From Cyclobacteriaceae bacterium (GTDB taxonomy: Bacteria; Bacteroidota; Bacteroidia; Cytophagales; Cyclobacteriaceae): a stretch of 21,265 nucleotides of DNA. Positions within the stretch are counted from its first letter, which is position 1, and each line of letters starts with the position of its first letter. The translations under genes and the position numbers were made by a program. The stretch covers positions 1 through 21,265 of the forward strand of contig JALOMY010000009.1 in the NCBI GenBank assembly GCA_025455225.1, written 5' to 3'. A model generated the notes under the pieces. It did not search any database. It saw only the letters and a list, made by a program, of their open reading frames with translations, and was not told the origin of the DNA. Positions 1 to 9,800 of this stretch are shown piece after piece.

Positions 1-1
1 T

Positions 2-469
2 AACTTTATTGCCGAACAACTTCTTCTTCTCTGTTCAGGAGTTTTAAGCGACACACTTAAACCCGAAATTGCCATCCGATATATGAAAAAAAATCACCTT
101 GGTGATTTGCCTGATCCTCCCGTTTGGATAGATGGTTCCGGCTTGTCCCGTTATAATCTATTTACACCCCGCAGCATTGTTAAACTTTGGGAAAAAATCT
201 ACATGAAAGTTAATCAGGAACGATTGTTCAACTTACTTGCAGTTGGCGGACAATCGGGCACCCTGAAAAATCATTACAACAATAACCCTCCTTATATTTT
301 TGGAAAGACCGGCACACTTAGTAACAATCATTCATTAAGCGGATACCTTATAACCAAAAAAGGAGATACACTTATCTTCAGCTTTATGTCAAATAATTTT
401 ACGGTGCCAGTGAGCGAGGTCCGTAAACGCATGGAAGCCATATTGAAACAACTACATAATTACTATTAA
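2..469 (+). CDS. dacB: D-alanyl-D-alanine carboxypeptidase/endopeptidase, PBP4 (S13) family, 3' part only
   Basis: This is the C-terminal 155 residues of a periplasmic penicillin-binding protein that trims or cleaves peptidoglycan peptide cross-links. The gene enters from the left edge in frame 2, so its true start is outside the window. The first visible residues (NFIAEQLL) fit the end of the SxN active-site motif of S13 enzymes, where Asn is followed by an Ala-Glu helix. Next come DGSGLSRYN, a typical S13 segment, and the KTG triad at 305-313 (GKTGTLS). The SxxK motif with the nucleophilic Ser must lie upstream and is not seen. The GH3 glycosidase gene begins 4 bases after the stop, so the two are probably co-transcribed. 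The family call rests on three linked motifs and is solid. Whether it acts mainly as carboxypeptidase or endopeptidase cannot be read here. Confidence 0.9.
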   Translation, partial: NFIAEQLLLLCSGVLSDTLKPEIAIRYMKKNHLGDLPDPPVWIDGSGLSRYNLFTPRSIVKLWEKIYMKVNQERLFNLLAVGGQSGTLKNHYNNNPPYIFGKTGTLSNNHSLSGYLITKKGDTLIFSFMSNNFTVPVSEVRKRMEAILKQLHNYY

Positions 470-473
470 CTAT

Positions 474-1712
474 ATGATTAAGCCCCTTCCAATTTTATCA
501 ATTCTTCTGTTTTTCACAATTAGTGCTTCTCTTAAGGCTCAGGATAGCCTGGACATTAAAATTGGCCAAATGATTCTAATCGGTTTCCCCAAACCCGAAG
601 TTGATCAGGCGGTTCTTGATGCAATCCGTCATGGTAAAATTGGCTCCATCATACTTTTCGAAAAAAACATTCCGCCAAAAAATTCATACCATGCCCTGAA
701 AAAAATTACCTGGACCTATCAGAAGGCTGCTTCTATTCCATTGATTATTGCGATCGATCAGGAAGGGGGAAGGGTAAACCGGTTGAAAGAAAAATACGGA
801 TTCCCCCGGTCCTTAACTGCTGCAAAATTGGGAAAGATGCCACTGGATTCAATCCGATTCTACAGTGAAACCACGGCTGCAACGCTGGCGGGGTTGGGTA
901 TTAATATGAATTTTGCACCGGATGTTGATCTTGCTGTTAATCCAAACAACCCGGTTATCGTTAAAGCCGAACGCGCTTATTCAAAATCTGCAGACTCAGT
1001 TGTCTTGTTTGCCCGAGAATTTATTCGACAGCATCAACGCCATGGTGTTCTTACTTCCATCAAGCACTTTCCCGGGCATGGAAGCTCAATGGACGATACT
1101 CATCACGGCATTGCCGATGTAACCCAAACCTGGAGCGAGGAAGAACTTAAACCCTATCAGACCCTGATTGATGAGGGCTATGCTGAATCGGTCATGACTT
1201 CACACATTGTAAACAAGAAGTTGGATGCATCCGGAAATCCCGGAACGCTTTCTTCTGATATTATTGATGGAATACTCAGAAAAAAACTAAATTTTCAAGG
1301 TGTCGTATTTACGGATGATATGCAAATGCATGCCATCACTCAATATTATGGATTGGAAGAAGCCATCCGCCTTACCATTCTGGCAGGAGTCGATATTCTA
1401 ACCTTCTCAAATAACATAAGTGGAAGCCAGGATCGAACGGTTGATAAAGTTCATTCCATAATCCGTTCCTACGTGGAAAACGGTACCATTCCACGGGAAC
1501 GAATTGAGGAATCCTTTAGAAGAATTATGGGGTTGAAGAAACGCCTCAGCACCACAACTAGTGATTATTACCGGAAAAACTGGACTGAGGCAAAAAATGA
1601 ATCTGATCAATTGAAAATCATTATTGAAAATCAAAAGAAGCAAATTATTGAATTGAAAAATATAAAATCGGATCCGGCAGATTCCGGAAAAAAGAAAAAG
1701 AGAACTAAGTAA
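474..1712 (+). CDS. nagZ: Exported glycoside hydrolase family 3, beta-N-acetylglucosaminidase (NagZ-like)
   Basis: A 412-residue GH3 enzyme expected to remove N-acetylglucosamine from muropeptides or related glycans. The N-terminus (residues 1-23, ending LKAQ) is a signal peptide, so the protein should act in the periplasm or on the outer membrane, unlike the cytosolic NagZ of enteric bacteria. The barrel shows DQEGGRV at 95-101 and KHFPGHG at 197-203 followed by D208 and H210. This is the NagZ-type Asp-His acid/base loop that separates true N-acetylhexosaminidases from other GH3 glycosidases. The nucleophile lies in FTDDMQM (D281/D282). The barrel ends near residue 357. A tail of about 55 residues follows, charged, partly coiled-coil and ending KKKKRTK, which is not part of the usual fold. 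Many Bacteroidota homologues carry a C-terminal beta-lactamase-like domain instead, and it is absent here. The position 4 bases after dacB supports a cell-wall role. Confidence 0.88.
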   Translation: MIKPLPILSILLFFTISASLKAQDSLDIKIGQMILIGFPKPEVDQAVLDAIRHGKIGSIILFEKNIPPKNSYHALKKITWTYQKAASIPLIIAIDQEGGRVNRLKEKYGFPRSLTAAKLGKMPLDSIRFYSETTAATLAGLGINMNFAPDVDLAVNPNNPVIVKAERAYSKSADSVVLFAREFIRQHQRHGVLTSIKHFPGHGSSMDDTHHGIADVTQTWSEEELKPYQTLIDEGYAESVMTSHIVNKKLDASGNPGTLSSDIIDGILRKKLNFQGVVFTDDMQMHAITQYYGLEEAIRLTILAGVDILTFSNNISGSQDRTVDKVHSIIRSYVENGTIPRERIEESFRRIMGLKKRLSTTTSDYYRKNWTEAKNESDQLKIIIENQKKQIIELKNIKSDPADSGKKKKRTK

Positions 1713-1787
1713 GTTAAATTTTCAGCAAAATCGATTTTGAGAATGATTACCTTGTAGTATCTAAACAGACCCTAAATTTTTTGTTAA

Positions 1788-2066
1788 ATGGAAGTTAAAC
1801 GCTCTACTTTAATTGTTCTTGTGCTTCTGGCTATTCTTGCAATTGCTTTTGCAACATATAACCAAATCCAAATAAACGATTCAAAACATGAACTTGAACA
1901 ATGCCAGCAAAAGCATGAGGAGGCACTTGTGGATGTCCTCGAGGCCTTTAAACGACTGGAGGCAAAAGAAGGAGAATTACAGAAGTTGTTGGAAGAGGTT
2001 GAGCAACAAAAAAAACATGCGGAAGAAAGACTGGAGGAATTACAAAGAGGAAAAAATAGAAAATAA
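1788..2066 (+). CDS. Small membrane-anchored coiled-coil protein, function unknown
   Basis: This 92-residue protein has one hydrophobic segment at about residues 8-25 (TLIVLVLLAILAIAF), which would anchor it in the inner membrane with the rest outside the cytoplasm. From about residue 33 to the end it is a highly charged helix rich in Glu, Lys and Gln with heptad-like Leu spacing, so a coiled-coil is very likely. I recognise no family; low-complexity helices of this kind resemble many unrelated proteins. It starts 75 bases after the GH3 gene, and its stop is only 2 bases before the GTG of the amidohydrolase gene, which suggests co-translation with that gene. The gap of 1713-1787 is AT-rich and could hold its own promoter, but I see no clear TTTG/TANNTTTG pair. 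Confidence 0.7.
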   Translation: MEVKRSTLIVLVLLAILAIAFATYNQIQINDSKHELEQCQQKHEEALVDVLEAFKRLEAKEGELQKLLEEVEQQKKHAEERLEELQRGKNRK

Positions 2067-2068
2067 TA

Positions 2069-2881
2069 GTGGAATGTTATTCCATCATAGCACCACAATC
2101 TGATCCGGTGCCGGTACTTCTTAGTGTGCCTCATTGCGGAACATTCTTTCCGGATGAATTAAGGAATGATTTCAAGCAACATTTAATTGATTCTCCGGAT
2201 GACACCGATTGGTTTGTTCATCAGCTATACGATTTTGCTCCTGAATTAGGCATTACTTTAATTCATGCCAATTACAGTCGTTGGGTTATTGATTTAAACC
2301 GCGACCCTCAGAGCAAACCTCTTTATACAGACGGCCGAATCATAACAGGGCTGTGTCCGGTGACAACGTTTTCAGGTGAACCGCTCTACAATGACGAGCG
2401 AACCGAAGTAATTCAACATGAAGTAACCAGGCGCATCCAGCGCTATTATGATCCCTATCATCACAAATTACAGGACCTTATTAATCAATTGAAAGAGCGG
2501 TTTGGCACCGTTCTGCTTTGGGATTGTCATTCCATCCGTCATTACGTGCCCACTATTCACCAGGAAAAATTTCCGGATTTGATTTTGGGGGATGCCGATG
2601 GAACTTCTGCTTCACCAGGTTTGATTGAAACAGCTATTCTAAATCTGGAATCTACAGGTTATTCTTTCCAGCATAACTATCCTTTCAAAGGCGGTTACAT
2701 CACACGGCACTATGGAGCACCCTCCAACAATCAACACGCTTTGCAGCTTGAAATGAGTAAAGTTGTCTATATGGATGGAGCGGAGAAATCATATGATGTA
2801 GAGCGTGCAACCAAAATCAGAATGCTGTTGAAGCATACGTTGGGCGAGCTAGTTGAAAAACTACAGGAGATAAATTCCTGA
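2069..2881 (+). CDS. N-formylglutamate amidohydrolase family protein (HutG-like)
   Basis: A 270-residue cytosolic hydrolase of the N-formylglutamate amidohydrolase family, which releases formate from N-formyl-L-glutamate in one histidine-degradation route. Family signatures seen are SVPHCG near residue 20, DDTDWFVHQLYD at 44-55, SRWVIDLNRDP at 70-80 and DCHS at 152-155, the last being a likely metal or catalytic segment. The start is GTG: the stop of the preceding coiled-coil gene lies 2 bases upstream, and no ATG fits the conserved N-terminus. No hutH, hutU or hutI gene is in the window, so a role in histidine catabolism is unproven. Members outside hut operons may act on other N-acyl amino acids. 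The family call is firm, the substrate uncertain. Confidence 0.87.
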   Translation: MECYSIIAPQSDPVPVLLSVPHCGTFFPDELRNDFKQHLIDSPDDTDWFVHQLYDFAPELGITLIHANYSRWVIDLNRDPQSKPLYTDGRIITGLCPVTTFSGEPLYNDERTEVIQHEVTRRIQRYYDPYHHKLQDLINQLKERFGTVLLWDCHSIRHYVPTIHQEKFPDLILGDADGTSASPGLIETAILNLESTGYSFQHNYPFKGGYITRHYGAPSNNQHALQLEMSKVVYMDGAEKSYDVERATKIRMLLKHTLGELVEKLQEINS

Positions 2882-2888
2882 TTCGACT

Positions 2889-2913
2889 GCTTTTAAGGTT
2901 TATCCTTAAAAGC
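2889..2913. terminator. Perfect 10-bp hairpin between convergent genes
   Basis: GCTTTTAAGG (2889-2898) and CCTTAAAAGC (2904-2913) form a perfect 10-bp stem with the 5-base loop TTTAT. It begins 8 bases after the amidohydrolase stop and lies 78 bases beyond the permease stop on the other strand. The position fits a transcription terminator for the + strand genes, but no good T-run follows on either strand, so termination is inferred from position and symmetry. Confidence 0.45.
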
Positions 2914-2991
2914 ACCTTTGACCGTATTAACCTCATGCGGCTATTCGTATCACTTAGCCTAACTGGTAATTACAAATGAGTGTTTTTGAAT

Positions 2992-5394
2992 TTACTCGTG
3001 GCGGATACTTTGTACCGGGTTAGCTAATGCCGCTTTCAATGTCTGGAAGGCAACGGTAATCAGTGTAATTAATAACAATACAATTACTGGTATGGCAAAC
3101 ATCAGCAGCGACAGATTTATTTTTAAAGTAAAATCAGCTAACCAATACTGAACGATATACCATGCTACCGGTACAGCCAATACTGTAGCTAGCATAATAA
3201 GCCTGAAATATTCCTTCCATAACAATAGTAGTATCTGGTAAATGCTGGCCCCAAGAACTTTGCGAACACCAATTTCCTTTTTACGGGCTGATGCCGAATA
3301 CGCTGACATACCCAGCAATCCCAGGCACGTTATCCATATGGAAAGTCCGGAAAAGAATATCAGCACCCTTTCAAATTGCTGATCGCTTTGATACTGCTGA
3401 TTATAAAAGGTGTCCAGAAAACTGTATATAAACGGTTGGCCCGGGAAAAGGGAATTGAAAAGCTGGGCGGTCTCCTGTATGGTTTTCTGAATTTCCGTAT
3501 TCTTAACGGATAATACATAATGGTATCCGGCACTCGGATTGAACAGAAAAATAATAGGCAACAAAGTATTTTTCGGACTATGGAAATAGAAGTTCTTTAC
3601 TACACCAACTATCCGAACGGTATCCTCATTAAAGGCAATTTGCTGTTGCAAGGCATCCTCCGGATCAGAAAATCCCAGCAAACGAGTGGCGCTCTCGTTC
3701 AGAATAACTTCCTTACCCTTAATACTGGTCTCCAGAAAAGGCCTACCCGCAAGCATATTTAGTCCTAAGACACTGTCAAAATTATGGTCAACCTGCACAT
3801 AGTGAATTGCGTGAACATTAGTTGTATCCGCTTTTATATTGCGAACTCCATTTGAATAGGGCTTTATTTGTTCTCCAGGCAATGTCTCGATGTACGTCAT
3901 CCCTTCCACGTAAGCAAGACGGAGGATTTCCTTCTTGAATACATCAACATTACGGCCATAGAGCGAATCATAGACTTCAGAATCCCGAATAACCAGTTTC
4001 TCATTCTGCTCAAACCCAAGCGGTTGGCTGCGTACATGCAGTATCTGCTGACGGGCAGTGAATATCCAGATTATAAGAATCAGTGAAACAGCGAATTGAA
4101 AAGTAACCAGAATTCTTCGCAGCGATGTTCCTTGCGAACTGCGGTTACTGATTCCCTTTAAAACCATTACCGGATCAAATCCGGAAAGAACCACCGAGGG
4201 ATAAAATGCTGATATAAAGGTTCCTGTTAACAACACCAATGCAAGAAATAACCATTGTGTAACCGCAATTGAATTCAACTGATTAAAACCTGCGATGTAC
4301 TCAGGCCAGAAATTATTTCCGATAACTAAAAGAATTATGGCGATAATAAAGGCAAGAAAATTAAGCGTGCACGACTCAAGTAAAAACTGAAGAATCAATT
4401 GTTTGCGATCACTTCCAAGAGCCTTACGTACGCCAACTTCTCGTGCCCGCTCCAGTGACTTAGCGGTTGACAAACTAACATAATTAATCCAGGCCAGAAC
4501 CAGGATACTAAGGGCTATCAGCTTTAGGTAAAACAATAATTTCCCATCCCCATTTTGAGTCCATTCTCCATGGTAGTTTGATGTAAGATGAATAGAGGTA
4601 AGAGGCTGTAATTTAAGTTCGAGTCTTTGATCCGTATTCCTTAACCATTCACCCGTTTGTTGCTCAATCAGTGAAGGTAATTTTGCTTCAAGATCACGTG
4701 CTGATGCTGCGGGCTTTAATAACAGGTACGTAATAAAGCCATCCCATCGCCAGGGTTCTTCCAGTATTAATTTGTCAACAATTTGCTTGTAACTCTCAAA
4801 AGACAACAGGATTTCAAGATCCATGTGGCTATTGCCTGGCATGTCGGCAAATACACCTGTAATTTCATAATCGAAACGTCCCTTAAAATTGATCGTCTTC
4901 CCTACCGGATTTTCTCCTTTGAAAATTTTATCAGCGAAAGCACTTGAAATAACCGCAGTGAATGGTCTGCTTAATACATCATCAGGGTCACCCTGAAGCA
5001 AGGGAAAGGAAAAAATATGGAAGAAGTCCTGGCTGCTATAACATGCTTTATCGGATTTGAACCACTCAGTTCCATACCGGATTAAAGCTCCTGTTTTAAC
5101 CATTTGAACGTAAGCATCAACTTCCGGAAAATTAGCCTTGATTTCAGGCCCGGCCGCCAGACATCCATCAACCAGTTCCATGGTAAGGTTTCCCTTATGA
5201 TATCGTTCGGTCTTTAGGCGTACAATTCGATCGCTGTTGGAATGAAAATGATCGTATTGTTCTTCCTGGCTTATAAAGAAGAACATAGCCAGGTAGGTAG
5301 CTAAACCAATAGAAAGCCCCAACAGGTTAATCAATGTAAAAACCTTGTTTCTGCGATAGTTCCTTAATGCAACACGAAGAAAACTGCCGGTCAT
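2992..5394 (-). CDS. ABC transporter permease, MacB/FtsX type, orphan
   Basis: An 800-residue inner-membrane protein with two copies of the MacB/FtsX unit. The first has a membrane helix at about 20-42, a large periplasmic domain at 43-285 and helices near 286-310, 340-362 and 380-402. The second has a helix at about 427-446, a periplasmic domain at 450-675 and helices near 676-700, 730-750 and 762-786. The FtsX coupling-helix motif appears twice, EVGVRKALG at 319-327 and KEIGVRKVLGA at 706-716. Relatives act as mechanotransmission permeases that use periplasmic domains to move peptides, lipids or lipoproteins. No ATPase subunit is in the window, which is common for this Bacteroidota group; the partner is presumably elsewhere. 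It follows the response-regulator gene by 98 bases in the same direction, so it may be a regulated target, but this is inference. Confidence 0.88.
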   Translation of the reverse strand: MTGSFLRVALRNYRRNKVFTLINLLGLSIGLATYLAMFFFISQEEQYDHFHSNSDRIVRLKTERYHKGNLTMELVDGCLAAGPEIKANFPEVDAYVQMVKTGALIRYGTEWFKSDKACYSSQDFFHIFSFPLLQGDPDDVLSRPFTAVISSAFADKIFKGENPVGKTINFKGRFDYEITGVFADMPGNSHMDLEILLSFESYKQIVDKLILEEPWRWDGFITYLLLKPAASARDLEAKLPSLIEQQTGEWLRNTDQRLELKLQPLTSIHLTSNYHGEWTQNGDGKLLFYLKLIALSILVLAWINYVSLSTAKSLERAREVGVRKALGSDRKQLILQFLLESCTLNFLAFIIAIILLVIGNNFWPEYIAGFNQLNSIAVTQWLFLALVLLTGTFISAFYPSVVLSGFDPVMVLKGISNRSSQGTSLRRILVTFQFAVSLILIIWIFTARQQILHVRSQPLGFEQNEKLVIRDSEVYDSLYGRNVDVFKKEILRLAYVEGMTYIETLPGEQIKPYSNGVRNIKADTTNVHAIHYVQVDHNFDSVLGLNMLAGRPFLETSIKGKEVILNESATRLLGFSDPEDALQQQIAFNEDTVRIVGVVKNFYFHSPKNTLLPIIFLFNPSAGYHYVLSVKNTEIQKTIQETAQLFNSLFPGQPFIYSFLDTFYNQQYQSDQQFERVLIFFSGLSIWITCLGLLGMSAYSASARKKEIGVRKVLGASIYQILLLLWKEYFRLIMLATVLAVPVAWYIVQYWLADFTLKINLSLLMFAIPVIVLLLITLITVAFQTLKAALANPVQSIRHE

Positions 5395-5492
5395 TTAAGG
5401 CATGTAATGGTTTAGGTTTTACAACATAATAAATGAATTGCAAAGTACCGGAGGGGGTGTAAGTTTTTTTAATAATAAGGAGTAAGACCTTT

Positions 5493-6119
5493 TCAGATCT
5501 CGCCTTTTAAAGACTTGCTGATTACTTCAGCTTTGCTGTGAACATGGAGCTTGCGATAGATGTTTTTAATATGAAATCTTACTGTTTCAATTGAAATATT
5601 CAATCGATCGGCTATTAATTTATAACTAAGTCCGTCAACAAGGGCAATAACAATTTCATTTTCCTTTTCAGATAACAAGGAGGGTAAGGCTTTCTTATCT
5701 GTGCTAAAATACTCTACCACTTTACGCGCTATTTGGGGCGACATAGGCGAACCTCCTTTTTTTAACAGCTCAATACCCTCGCGAATCTCATCAAGAGGTG
5801 TGTTCTTTAATAAATAGCCGGTAGCCCCAGCACACAAGGATTGAAATATTTTATCGGCATCATTATAAACAGTCAGCATGATGATGTCAATGTCTGGAAA
5901 TTCACGTTTGATGAGTTTCATTCCGTCAATACCCGACATGCCCGGCAACCCGATGTCCATTAATAAAACATCGGGTTGCGTTTCCGGGGTAAGATGCTTG
6001 CGAAAAATTTCAACCGATCCGTACGCCAACGAACAAACAAAATTCTTTTGCTGGTTAAGGTAATGCTGAAGCAAACCTCTTATTTGCTGGTCGTCTTCTA
6101 TTATCCCAACCGAAATCAT
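5493..6119 (-). CDS. LuxR/NarL-family DNA-binding response regulator
   Basis: A 208-residue two-component response regulator. The receiver domain (1-120) shows the acidic pair D9-D10, phospho-acceptor D55 in LLMDIGLPG, switch residue T83 in MLTVYND and K105 in GYLLKN. A linker leads to a LuxR-type helix-turn-helix at about 145-208 (LSEKENEIVIALVDGLS, then SIETVRFHIKNIYRKL), which binds DNA as a dimer. Its start overlaps the stop of the barrel gene as ATGA at 6116-6119, so it is probably translated by coupling to that gene. The histidine kinase upstream in the block is of the HisKA_3 class, the usual partner of NarL/LuxR regulators. This regulator is therefore its likely output. The targets are unknown. 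Confidence 0.95.
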   Translation of the reverse strand: MISVGIIEDDQQIRGLLQHYLNQQKNFVCSLAYGSVEIFRKHLTPETQPDVLLMDIGLPGMSGIDGMKLIKREFPDIDIIMLTVYNDADKIFQSLCAGATGYLLKNTPLDEIREGIELLKKGGSPMSPQIARKVVEYFSTDKKALPSLLSEKENEIVIALVDGLSYKLIADRLNISIETVRFHIKNIYRKLHVHSKAEVISKSLKGEI

Positions 6120-6769
6120 TGTTTTTTAATAATGTATGTTAATGACAATTTAATGACCTGATTTTTAACATCGTACGTTACATCGGCTCCATTTTCAGCA
6201 TATTGGCCAATTTTCGATAATCCATGCTGATACATTAACTGCGCGGCAAGCTTATCGGATATTTTATAAACCGGACCAATGTTAATAGCTAAGTCAAATC
6301 CTTTGTAATCATCTTTTGCATCTTCTGTAGCCGGCAATTGGTAAGCATCCTGTACTTCTTCTCCGTTTTTAACCTTGGCGCTGACTAAAATGCTGGCCTG
6401 AAATCCCCCTTGTAAACTGAATTTTTCCGATAGTGCATATTGTACATTCAGGGGGATATCCAAATAACTCAACACTTTATTGTATTCTTCTTCTATTTCA
6501 AATGGAGATCCGGAATAGGTAGCTCCTTTGGTTGAAAACTGCAAACCGCTGATTGCACTTAACTGCTCATTGATTGGATAACTGATCTGAACCCCGATAT
6601 GTACCCGTATAGCCATCTTTGGCTTTTCATTTACTCCTCCCCAGTTTTCACGCTCACTTCCGATGAAGTTAGTAAAACTAGGGCCACCGATTACTAAAAT
6701 GTCAACTTGAGACCATGCCCCGGTAGCTGTAAGCATACCAAAAAGCAAAAACATTAGAATCCTTTTCAT
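6116..6769 (-). CDS. Outer-membrane beta-barrel protein between sensor kinase and regulator
   Basis: A 217-residue exported protein of the porin-like outer membrane beta-barrel type (OmpA/OMP_b-brl_2 style). I place the start at the ATG at 6769, because MKRILMFLLFGMLTATGAWSQ is a textbook signal peptide ending in Ser-Gln; an earlier possible start at 6820 would put 17 charged residues before it. The mature part alternates polar and hydrophobic residues in short strands (for example MAIRVHIGVQISYPI, LDIPLNVQYALS, FDLAINIGPVYKI) and ends with the strand KLSLTYIIKKQ, as expected of an 8-stranded barrel. The gene starts 67 bases after the histidine kinase ends and overlaps the response regulator by 4 bases. 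That placement suggests a role in signalling or as a sensor accessory rather than bulk transport, but no ligand can be read from the sequence. Confidence 0.85.
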   Translation of the reverse strand: MKRILMFLLFGMLTATGAWSQVDILVIGGPSFTNFIGSERENWGGVNEKPKMAIRVHIGVQISYPINEQLSAISGLQFSTKGATYSGSPFEIEEEYNKVLSYLDIPLNVQYALSEKFSLQGGFQASILVSAKVKNGEEVQDAYQLPATEDAKDDYKGFDLAINIGPVYKISDKLAAQLMYQHGLSKIGQYAENGADVTYDVKNQVIKLSLTYIIKKQ

Positions 6770-6836
6770 AGCTGTTTTTCGTTTCAATTTCCAGCTATCC
6801 TCTTCCTGTTTCAACCCCATAAATGGGTAGGTTAGA

Positions 6837-9800
6837 TTAGATTAGAACATGTCCCGTTAATTTTACAGTCGTTCCATTGTGATTGACAATTTGTAGTGTT
6901 GCATTGATATCGCTGGCACGTTTACGCATGTTGCGTAACCCGTTTCCTTTATTTTCTGCATCCCCGGAGAATCCTTTACCGTTATCTGAAATTTCCATGG
7001 TAAGACCGGTTGCGTTATTCAGGATCAGGATTGTTACCTTATTAGCACTTGAGTGCTTTACGATGTTATGAAGTGCTTCTTTAAAGATCAGGTATAAATT
7101 CTGCTTGAGCTGAGGAGACAGAATTGTTTTTTCCTTTAGGTTTTCAGTATGAAATTCTACTTCAATATTCCGTGGTGCTAAAAACTGGGAAGCAAAATCC
7201 TTCATTCGCAAAAGCAAATCACCCAGGCTGTCGCTCCGGTTGTCAATCGACCAGACTATGTCGCTCATGGTGCTAACTACCTCCCGGCTTAACTCGCGTA
7301 TGCTGCCCAGGTAACTACCTTTTGTAGTTGCATCAATATCGCTGGCCAACAAATCCGAGTACATCGATATCCGTGTAAGACTTGAACCTACTTCATCATG
7401 CAAATCGCCTGCAATTTTGGTGCGAAGCCGCTCAACTTTTAATTTCTGCTCAACCCGGTACCGATATATTGAATACATGATGAACGCAAGAACTACTGTT
7501 ACTGCAAGTATAAACCATGGTTTCTGCCAGAATGGATACGCAATTGTAAATGCGAGTGCTGCTCCTGTTTCATTCCAGATTCCATCATTATTGCTGGCAA
7601 TAACCCGGAATACGTAGGAGCCGGGTTTAAGGTCAGTATAACTTGCATACCTGCGCTGGCCGGCCATTACCCACTCATCTTCCAATCCTTCAAGTTTGTA
7701 AGCAAATGTATTGCGCTGTGGGGCCATGAAATCCATCGCCACAAACTCAAATGAAATGAAATTTTGGTTATGCCGCAGATTAATGGGTTGCGCCCGAAAT
7801 TCCTGGAAGGGTTTTTCAAAAATGTTCATGGCTGTAATGGATACGGGTGGAATTTCTTCGTTGATGAAAAGCTCCTCGGGTTTAAACAGGTTAATTCCGT
7901 TGATGCCACCAAACACCAGTCTTCCATCACGACACCTCAAATAAGCATTGGCATTGAATTCTTCTTCCTGAAGCCCATCGTCCTGATGATAATTTTTAAA
8001 TTCTCTGCTCTCCGGATCGAATGAGCTTAATCCATAGTTGGTACTTAGCCATAATGTTCCCGATTGATCCTCTACAATACCATAAACTACATTATTGGTG
8101 AGCCCGTGCCGCTCGGAATACAATATGAATTCTTCATCAAACTGATTGAATCCTTTACTTTTTTGTTTAACCAATAGATTTAATCCCCCGGCCGTTCCTA
8201 TCCACAGTCGACCCTTGCGGTCAACATGGGTGGAATATACAATGTCGTTAGCCAGGCTGGCGGTACGCTGTGGGTTGTGAAGGTATCTTATCAATGTATC
8301 CGAAGATGGGGGCCGCATAGCCAACCCTCCGCCCCATCCGGAGATCCAAACGTTTCCGGTAAGATCCTGATCGATCCGGTTTACGTATCCTGAAGAAATA
8401 GTAACACTATCGGATGCTATGAAATTAGGTCTGATAAAAGAGTCTGATGTCGGATTATACCAGAAAATTCCATCACGAATCGTACCGATCCATAAGATGC
8501 CCTCGCGATCGAGCATGAGGTGTTGTATGTTGTTGGCTCCTGCTGGAAAATCCTTTCGTGCTGAATAATGAATAAACTTTCCTGTGGCAGGATTAAACCG
8601 GTTCAATCCTCCTCCAAGGGTTCCAACCCATAATGTTCCATCCGAATGTTCAACAATGGATCGTACATCGTTATTGCTGATTGAGTTTTGGTCATTCGGA
8701 TAATGAAGGTATCTGTTGATTACCTCGTAGTGAGCATTCAGTTGGTTTAGTCCTCCTCCTTCCGTACCAATCCAGATTCTCCCCTTACTATCCTCAAATA
8801 TGTGGCGTATTACTCTGTTACTAAGAGTAGTGGGAACATTTTGCTGATGGGTAATGTGAGTAAATTTTTTTCTGCGTTTATCATACTTGCTTAAACCTGT
8901 TGATCCAATCCACACTATGCCGGAATGATCCTGAAATATTGAGAAAATGTGATTGCCTGCTACCGATGTTTCATCCGATGCCAGATTAAGCCATTGGGTA
9001 AAAGTGTTTGAACTTAAAAGATTAATTCCTCCTTCACGTGTTCCAATCCAAATCTGATTTTCCCGATCACGCAATAACGCTGTTATTTGGTTATCGCTAA
9101 TTGTCTGTTTGTTGTATTTAATTGGCTTGTTTTTGGTTTTGTCCCATACCAACAATCCGTTGTCGTATGTGCCTAACCAAAGATTGCCTTCTTGGTCTTC
9201 TGTCATGGCGGTTATGCGTTCCATCTGAAGTTGATCATTCTCTACCTGAACAAGCTTCTTCAAATCAGGATCGACTTTAAATAATCCAGAACCGAAAGTG
9301 CCTGCCCAAAGAGTGTGCTTCTGGTCTTCAAATAAACATCGGATCAGGGAAGCAGATGCCGATGAATCATCGGGAAATGCTACAGGTTCGAAACGATCTT
9401 GATCGGAATCATAGAAAAACAATCCATTGCCCCATGTTCCTACCCAAAGACGTCCGCTTGAATCGATAAAGACATTATTGGTGCGCGTATTGGCAATGGC
9501 ACCATCCTGAATACGGTTGTATCGTGTAAACCGATCTTTAACACGATCGTATCGGTTTAATCCATTCCAGGTTGCTATCCAAAGATTCTGATCCGCATCT
9601 TCAACAACTTTCCATATCCAACTGTGCGACAACGAAGTTGTATCATCTGCCTGGTTCTTGTATATCTTAAATGTGTAACCATCGTATCGGTTTAAACCAT
9701 CTTGGGTAGCAATCCATAGAAATCCTTCTTTGTCCTGGTGAATGTCATTTGGAACACTTTGCGAAAGCCCCTCCCTCAACGAAAGGTGTTCAAAGGATAG

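Noticed and set aside
1713..1787. Promoter of the TTTG / TANNTTTG kind before the coiled-coil gene
   Set aside because: A TTTTG at 1735-1739 exists, but the -7 candidate TAGTATCT and the 15-base spacing fit poorly.
1784..2134. 116-residue minus-strand reading frame rich in Ser and Cys opposite the coiled-coil gene
   Set aside because: It is the complement of a Glu/Lys-rich helix; the Ser/Cys/Phe runs follow from that, and no domain or signal is seen.
6770..6820. Earlier start of the barrel protein
   Set aside because: It adds 17 mostly charged residues before a clear signal peptide; ATG at 6769 is better.
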